Shown piece after piece: positions 59,518 to 64,000 of a stretch of DNA of 64,000 nt (positions are counted from its first letter, which is position 1; the number at the start of each line of letters is the position of its first letter). The notes under the pieces are model-generated. The model did no database searches, was not told the origin of the DNA, and saw only the letters and a program-made list of their open reading frames with translations. The position numbers and the translations under genes are program-made. The stretch is from Acholeplasma hippikon. Lineage in GTDB: Bacteria; Bacillota_I; Bacilli_A; Acholeplasmatales; Acholeplasmataceae. The stretch is from NCBI RefSeq assembly GCF_900660755.1, contig NZ_LR215050.1:124001-188000 (forward strand). The letters run 5' to 3'.

Positions 59518-60618
59518 ATGCAAAAAGGGATAAAAATTATATTTCATATTGATATGAATGCATTCTATGCCTCATGTGCCATGATCAAAGAACCTTATCT
59601 AAAAAATAAGGTGTTTGCCATTGGTGGACCAACCTCAAGTGCAAAAGGTGTTTTATCAACAGCGAGTTATAAAGCACGTAAACTAGGTATTCATGCTGCA
59701 ATGTCAATGGCAGAAGCGTTAAAAATATATCCAAGGCTTACTGTTGTACCAGTAGATTTCCCTTTTTATCGTCAAAAAAGTGAAGAGTTTATTGATTTAT
59801 TAAAAACGTATAGTCCACTTATTCAACAAGCATCGATTGATGAGGCTTACATAGATGTAACTGAAAGGTCTAAAGAGATTCATCCTTTAAAACTTGCAAA
59901 AGAAATACAAACAAGAATTTATAACGAACTTAAATTGCCATGTAGTATTGGTATTGCACCAACATTGTTTTTAGCAAAAATGGCAAGTGATTTAAAAAAA
60001 CCTATGGGTATATCAGTCATTCGTAAACGTGATGTTGAAAAAATACTATATCCAATGGATATTAAAGATTTATTTGGCATTGGTAAACAAACTGCGCCAA
60101 GACTTAAAAATTTAGGAATTGAAACTATTGGAGATTTCATGAATGTTAATAATTTTGATAAGATTATGAAAATTATGAAACCTAAAACATATGAAGGGTA
60201 CCGTGATGAAGTTTTAGGGAAAGGAAATGATATTGTTGATCCTGATAAATATAAAATTCCAAAATCTATTTCAAGTGAGTCAACTTTTAATTATGATGTA
60301 TCTGAATCTAAAATTATCTTAGATGAATTAAATGTGCAACTTGAAGAAGCACATAGAAGATTAAAAAAACACCAGATGAAGGCTAAAACAGTAGGTTTTA
60401 AATTGAAAAAATCAGATTTTTCAATTATTACGCGTTCAACAACACTTAAAGAGCATACAAATGACTTAGTCGTTTTAAAAGATGCGTTAGAAACATTATT
60501 CTATGATATTTATGAAAATGAGAAATTAAGATTAGTTGGAGCAACCTTATCAAATTTAATAACGGAAAATGATGTAAAAATGCCGTTTGATTTGTTCACA
60601 TACGATAAATTTGAGTGA
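59518..60618 (+). CDS. dinB: DNA polymerase IV (Y-family)
   Basis: 366-residue translesion polymerase. Catalytic FHIDMNAFYASC (about 9-20), KGVLSTASYKARKLGIHAAMSM (about 42-63), and QASIDEAYIDVT (about 103-114) with the acidic pair; helix-hairpin-helix DLFGIGKQTAPRLKNLGI (about 183-200) and little-finger domain after 245. No beta-clamp motif is obvious at the very C-terminus (DLFTYDKFE is a weak candidate). TATAAT at 59488-59493 is the likely -10 and AAAGGAAG the ribosome site. No LexA-type box recognised. Confidence 0.94.
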   Translation: MQKGIKIIFHIDMNAFYASCAMIKEPYLKNKVFAIGGPTSSAKGVLSTASYKARKLGIHAAMSMAEALKIYPRLTVVPVDFPFYRQKSEEFIDLLKTYSPLIQQASIDEAYIDVTERSKEIHPLKLAKEIQTRIYNELKLPCSIGIAPTLFLAKMASDLKKPMGISVIRKRDVEKILYPMDIKDLFGIGKQTAPRLKNLGIETIGDFMNVNNFDKIMKIMKPKTYEGYRDEVLGKGNDIVDPDKYKIPKSISSESTFNYDVSESKIILDELNVQLEEAHRRLKKHQMKAKTVGFKLKKSDFSIITRSTTLKEHTNDLVVLKDALETLFYDIYENEKLRLVGATLSNLITENDVKMPFDLFTYDKFE

Positions 60619-60650
60619 TTATTATGATATAATCTAGTAGGTGATTTTAT

Positions 60651-61910
60651 ATGACAATACAAGAAATGTTACAGAGGTTAAACTTTAGTAATTTATCGCC
60701 AATCCAAGAACAAGTAATAGAGAATTTCTCTAAATCACAAAACATTGTCGGATTGGCACCAACCGGTACAGGGAAAACACATGCTTACCTCTTACCATTA
60801 TTAGAAAATATTAAAAGAAAAGAAAACGCAGTGGAAGCTGTTATTTTAATTCCTACAAATGAACTTGTTATGCAAGTTTCTAAGATGCTTGAAGAAACAG
60901 ATCCAACAGTTAACTATAAGAGTTATTATGGTTCTATGGATATGGAACGTGAAGCAAAGAAATTAGAAAATAGCCATCCCAATATTGTAATTACAACGCC
61001 TGCTAAATTAGTAGATTTAGTCATTACTAAAAATGCGCTTAACTTAAAACATTTAGACTACTTCATTTTAGATGAAGCAGACATGATGTTTGATGAAGAC
61101 TTCATGAGTTTATTAGACCCGGTTTTAGTTAACCAAGAAATTCAAAAATTCATGTTATTTTCAGCAACTATTACAAGAACGATGGAACCATTTATTAAAA
61201 AATATTTTGGTTCATATATATTCTTAGATACAGTTAAAGATACAAAATTAAAAATTAATCATAAATTGATTCGTGTAGGAGATTCTAGATTAAAAACTTT
61301 ACAACAAGTCATTGATCGAATTAATCCTTACTTAGGTATTATTTTCGTAAGTAAAAATGAAGATATCAAACGTGTTTATGAAACATTAATTGATAAGGGT
61401 TTAAATGTCATTCAGATTTCATCTGAAATTGGCGTTAAACAAAGAAAGAAAATCTTAGAAGATATTTTTAATAATCGTTACCAATATGTTGTATCAAGTG
61501 ATTTACTTGCTAGAGGTTTAGACTTTAAAGCAAGTCATGTCATTAACTACGATCTACCGTATATGTTAGAATTCTTTAAACATAGAAGTGGTAGAACGGG
61601 TCGTATGGGAGATGAAGGTGATGTAATCACTTTATTTGATGATAACGATCAAAAGAAAATTGATAAACTAAGAAACAAAGGCGTACCATTCGTTTTATAT
61701 ACATTATCGGATAATGGATTAAAATCAACACAAAGAAAATCTAAAACTTATGATAAGAAAATAGCAGAAGAGATTAAAAAGATTCCAAAACCAAAACGTG
61801 TAACACCAGGTTATAAGAAGAAACATCAAGAAGAAGTCAAAGCTGCAATTAAAAAAGTAAAGAAAGCGAGATATAGAAATGCTGCTCTTAGGAAGTCACG
61901 TGGGGCTTAG
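60651..61910 (+). CDS. DEAD-box RNA helicase
   Basis: 419 residues. Q-motif FSNLSPIQEQVIENF (about 10-24), Walker A APTGTGKTHAYLLPLL (about 36-51), DEAD at about 141-144, SAT (about 173), and HRSGRTGRMGDEGDV (about 309-323). Lys/Arg-rich C-terminal tail for RNA binding. Probably a CshB-like helicase for ribosome assembly or mRNA decay. An extended -10 TGATATAAT (60625-60633) precedes it. Its end overlaps the nfo start by 32 bp. Confidence 0.93.
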   Translation: MTIQEMLQRLNFSNLSPIQEQVIENFSKSQNIVGLAPTGTGKTHAYLLPLLENIKRKENAVEAVILIPTNELVMQVSKMLEETDPTVNYKSYYGSMDMEREAKKLENSHPNIVITTPAKLVDLVITKNALNLKHLDYFILDEADMMFDEDFMSLLDPVLVNQEIQKFMLFSATITRTMEPFIKKYFGSYIFLDTVKDTKLKINHKLIRVGDSRLKTLQQVIDRINPYLGIIFVSKNEDIKRVYETLIDKGLNVIQISSEIGVKQRKKILEDIFNNRYQYVVSSDLLARGLDFKASHVINYDLPYMLEFFKHRSGRTGRMGDEGDVITLFDDNDQKKIDKLRNKGVPFVLYTLSDNGLKSTQRKSKTYDKKIAEEIKKIPKPKRVTPGYKKKHQEEVKAAIKKVKKARYRNAALRKSRGA

Positions 61911-62772
61911 TGGAAGCGAAATGTACCTTGGAAGTATTAAAGAAGCTTTAGGGTACGAAGCAACTGCAATGATGGTTTATACCGGCGCACCACAAAATAC
62001 AATTAGAAAGCCTTTAGAATCAATGAAGATTGAAGAGGCATTAGCGTATATGAAAGAACACGATTTTGATATCAAAAATGTGGTTGTTCATGCACCTTAT
62101 ATTATTAATTTATGTAATCCGGACGCTGAAAAGCGTGCGTTTGCTATTGAGTTTTTAACAAAAGAAATTATAAGAACTGCTGCAATGGGGGCAAATCAAA
62201 TTGTTTTACACCCTGGTAGTGCAGTTGGTGGAGATAGAGAAGAAGCGGTTAGATGGATTGCTGAAGGTATTAATCAAATAAATGAAAATACAAAAGATTT
62301 ATCTGTACGCATTGCCTTAGAAACAATGGCTGGTAAAGGTAACGAAATTGGTAGAACGTTTGAAGAAATTCGTGCAATTATTGATTTAGTTCAAAATCAA
62401 GAAAGAGTATCAGTATGTTTTGATACATGTCACGTGAGTGATTCAGGATATGATTTAAAAAATGATTATCAAAATGTGATGAAGCATTTTGATGAAGTTG
62501 TTGGATTAAATCGTATATCAGTTATTCACGTTAATGACAGTAAAAATGAAATGGGTGCTCGAAAAGACAGACATGAAAATATTGGATTTGGTTATTTAGG
62601 GTTTGATCGTTTAGTAACAATCATCTATGATGAACGTTTTGTAAATATTCCAAAAATTCTTGAAACACCATATGTTGAAGAACTTCCTCCTTATTATCAT
62701 GAAATTAAAATGATTAAGAACAAGACATTTGTACCTTCTTTAAAAGAAGATATAAAAAATAACATTGAATAA
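61879..62772 (+). CDS. nfo: Endonuclease IV (AP endonuclease)
   Basis: 297 residues, zinc-dependent base-excision repair enzyme. Metal ligands lie in VVHAPYIINL (about 71), IVLHPGSAVGG (about 110), ALETMAGKGNEIG (about 148), CFDTCHVSDSGYD (about 180), VIHVNDSKNEMGARKDRHENIGFGYLG (about 215-241) and ILETPYVE (about 258). The start overlaps the helicase gene by 32 bp and has no strong ribosome site, suggesting coupling; no later in-frame ATG would keep the first strand. Confidence 0.95.
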   Translation: MLLLGSHVGLSGSEMYLGSIKEALGYEATAMMVYTGAPQNTIRKPLESMKIEEALAYMKEHDFDIKNVVVHAPYIINLCNPDAEKRAFAIEFLTKEIIRTAAMGANQIVLHPGSAVGGDREEAVRWIAEGINQINENTKDLSVRIALETMAGKGNEIGRTFEEIRAIIDLVQNQERVSVCFDTCHVSDSGYDLKNDYQNVMKHFDEVVGLNRISVIHVNDSKNEMGARKDRHENIGFGYLGFDRLVTIIYDERFVNIPKILETPYVEELPPYYHEIKMIKNKTFVPSLKEDIKNNIE

Positions 62773-62793
62773 TAACAGTATTCATGCTATAAT
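62765..62793 (+). promoter_or_regulatory. Promoter of the thioredoxin-fold membrane protein gene
   Basis: -35 TTGAAT (62765-62770), 17-bp spacer, extended -10 TGCTATAAT (-10 at 62788-62793). The -35 overlaps the end of nfo. Confidence 0.75.
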
Positions 62794-62824
62794 CTAAATT
62801 GCGAATATAAAAGGAGTTTATTAA

Positions 62825-63451
62825 ATGGCAAAGAAATATCAGGCAATACAAACTAAAGTTCATTGGTTAACATGGACAATTATTGGTGTAGTTGTAGTAA
62901 GTTTAATCGGATTATTAATCGCTTTACAACCATCTGCGAAAGATAATTTTTATAATGATTACCTTGTAAATACACAAGATTACCAATTTGAAAGTAAATT
63001 ACCAAAGAACAACAAATTTGAACTAGTAAATTCTCGTAAAGGTCTTTATTCATTAGCTGACAGAGATAACCATTTAACAATCGTATTCTTCGGGGATTCA
63101 AGCAATCAAGCCAGCGTGGGAGCTATTGCTAATGTTTATGCAAGATTATTCGGAGCAGCAGATGCCGATCCAAAAATCAACCCATCAGCATTATACGAAG
63201 CTTTAGGGGATGCTAAATTAACTTTATACCATTATTCAGTTAAAGAAGCTTCATTCTTAGATTTAATGAACCAATTAAATGAAAAATATGATGCAAAAAT
63301 TAATGCAGCAGCAATGCCTACATTAGTTGTGTTCTTAGACGGAGAAGTTGTAGATTTCTTACAAGTTGCTGAAAGCAGTCAAGCTTCACAATTATTCAAG
63401 TTCTACAATGACATTCTTGACAAAGACGTAGTTCAAGATTTATTAAAGTAA
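62825..63451 (+). CDS. Membrane-anchored thioredoxin-fold protein without CxxC
   Basis: 208 residues: one N-terminal membrane helix (about 15-36, WLTWTIIGVVVVSLIGLLIAL), then a domain predicted outside. It has the beta-strand LTIVFFGDSSNQASVGAI (about 80-97), where thioredoxins carry CxxC but this protein has none, and the cis-Pro strand AAMPTLVVFLDGEVVDFL (about 161-178). A thioredoxin-like fold is likely; oxidoreductase activity is not. Role unknown, possibly binding or chaperone-like. AAAGGAG ribosome site. Confidence 0.7.
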   Translation: MAKKYQAIQTKVHWLTWTIIGVVVVSLIGLLIALQPSAKDNFYNDYLVNTQDYQFESKLPKNNKFELVNSRKGLYSLADRDNHLTIVFFGDSSNQASVGAIANVYARLFGAADADPKINPSALYEALGDAKLTLYHYSVKEASFLDLMNQLNEKYDAKINAAAMPTLVVFLDGEVVDFLQVAESSQASQLFKFYNDILDKDVVQDLLK

Positions 63452-63484
63452 TTCATAATAAGCTAATATTTGATTACAAAAAAT

Positions 63485-63512
63485 ATCACCTCAAACGAGG
63501 TGATTTTTTTAT
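63485..63512 (+). terminator. Terminator after thioredoxin-fold gene
   Basis: ATCACCTC (63485-63492), loop AAAC, GAGGTGAT (63497-63504), T run. Confidence 0.93.
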
Positions 63513-63553
63513 CTATATTTATCTTTAAAGCACAAAATGATGAATAACTTCAC

Positions 63554-63582
63554 TTGACTATACAACAGAAAACGTTTACAAT
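63554..63582 (+). promoter_or_regulatory. Promoter of lipoprotein gene at right edge
   Basis: -35 TTGACT (63554-63559), 17-bp spacer, -10 TACAAT (63577-63582). AAAACGTTTACA over the -10 resembles part of a cre site, with mismatches. Confidence 0.7.
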
Positions 63583-63644
63583 TGAAGAGTATACAAACGA
63601 AATTTTTAAAAAGGGAATTTAAAAATATAAGAGGAGAGATAAAT

Positions 63645-64000
63645 ATGAGAAAGATACTATTTACATTCATCATGTTACTTATGTTGAGTTTTATGCTTAT
63701 AGCATGTACAACTGATCCAAGTGACAATCCAGATGATGAAAAGCCAATTGAACAAACACCGGGTGAAACAGATCCAGATGATGATAAACCAAAAGATACA
63801 AAAGCGCCAGTTTTTAAAGATATCTATGATGGTTTTTTATCTGATGTTGAACATCTAGCACATATGACATTTGATTTATTCGAGGGTGTTGTAGTGACTG
63901 ATGATGTCACACCATCCAATTCAATTTTATTAGAAATTATTGATGATGGTGGATATCAAAATGATATACCTGGAGTATATACTATTACAATTCAAGCCTC
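63645..64000 (+). CDS. Lipoprotein with acidic linker, N-terminal part (runs off window)
   Basis: Start ATG 63645 after GAGGAGAG (63631-63638). Signal peptide with lipobox LIAC and lipidated Cys21, then an Asp/Pro/Thr-rich linker (DPSDNPDDEKP, ETDPDDDKPKDTK), then a domain starting APVFKDIYDG with VTDDVTPSNSI and DIPGVYTITIQA, the pattern of Ig-like surface domains (DUF5011 type). No stop before the window end, so at least 118 residues. Surface-exposed; function unknown. Confidence 0.85.
   Translation, partial: MRKILFTFIMLLMLSFMLIACTTDPSDNPDDEKPIEQTPGETDPDDDKPKDTKAPVFKDIYDGFLSDVEHLAHMTFDLFEGVVVTDDVTPSNSILLEIIDDGGYQNDIPGVYTITIQA

Noticed and set aside
63568-63582. cre (CcpA) site over the -10 of the right-edge lipoprotein gene
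   Set aside because: Only part of the consensus fits (the conserved TG is replaced), and no CcpA gene is visible. Kept as a note only.
1-64000. CRISPR array, rRNA operon, insertion sequence or prophage
   Set aside because: No regularly spaced repeat-spacer array, no rRNA-like stretch, and no transposase or phage structural gene was seen. The only repeat sets are the hsdS repeats, the 19-bp repeats at 1980 and the protein repeats at 30794.

Overview
The window is AT-rich, densely packed bacterial DNA with strong AGGAGG-type ribosome binding sites, TTGACA/TATAAT promoters and short hairpin plus T-run terminators. TGG encodes Trp and TGA is used as a normal stop (for example the GGDEF gene, fabD, accB-region overlaps). 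The gene set (PTS enzyme I, a complete type II fatty acid synthesis plus acetyl-CoA carboxylase operon, many lipoproteins, no wall genes seen) fits a mollicute that kept the standard code and fatty acid synthesis, i.e. an Acholeplasma-like organism. That assignment is inference; no species can be named from sequence alone.

1-1831: ptsI and a tRNA-Ser(GGA). 1980-10862: a type I restriction-modification island: three 19-bp-spaced direct repeats and a promoter, a small XRE regulator, hsdM, hsdS, hsdR, then a start-less silent hsdS half (one target recognition domain) and a convergent tyrosine recombinase. A 26-bp repeat is shared by both hsdS halves and the silent half, and its 12-bp core recurs in inverted orientation just past the recombinase. 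This looks like a specificity-switching locus. 10911-15454: accessory genes (truncated-looking membrane ORF, a desulfoferrodoxin-type superoxide reductase, 2H phosphoesterase, two GNAT acetyltransferases, XRE regulator, two unknowns). 15690-16643: a structured leader and a lipoprotein with three FN3-like repeats. 16696-17877 (minus): RlmI-type methyltransferase.

18033-24129: membrane protein, an XRE regulator coupled to an ABC exporter, and an ArsR repressor with a palindromic operator followed by a His-rich P1B-4 metal ATPase. 24255-26618: a GNAT-like protein and a membrane diguanylate cyclase with GGDEF and I-site. 26769-29229: a sulfane-sulfur operon (rhodanese, CoA-disulfide reductase-rhodanese fusion, rhodanese, CsoR/CstR-family repressor) behind a CsoR-type operator. 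29322-30683: aldehyde dehydrogenase.

30794-35725: a 1643-residue protein with a CvpA-like four-helix membrane N-terminus and about eleven roughly 80-residue repeats predicted to lie outside the cell; no family for the repeat is known to me. Two further membrane proteins follow. 37730-47727: acpP-accBCDA-fabH-fabK-fabD-fabG-fabF-fabZ-birA-bioY, which links biotin import and attachment to the biotin-using carboxylase. Its promoter is embedded in arrays of TTTGA/TCAAA half-sites at an 8-bp period, resembling FabT-type operators.

47841-54512: ferredoxin-NADP reductase, purB with a small unknown, and potABCD for polyamine uptake. 54600-58860: the Firmicute-type nusB-xseA-xseB-tlyA-recN operon. 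58928-59444: a short transcription unit with a switch-like leader and a 27-residue peptide, facing a 58-residue membrane protein. 59518-63451: dinB, a DEAD-box helicase, nfo and a membrane-anchored thioredoxin-fold protein. A lipoprotein gene runs off the right edge.
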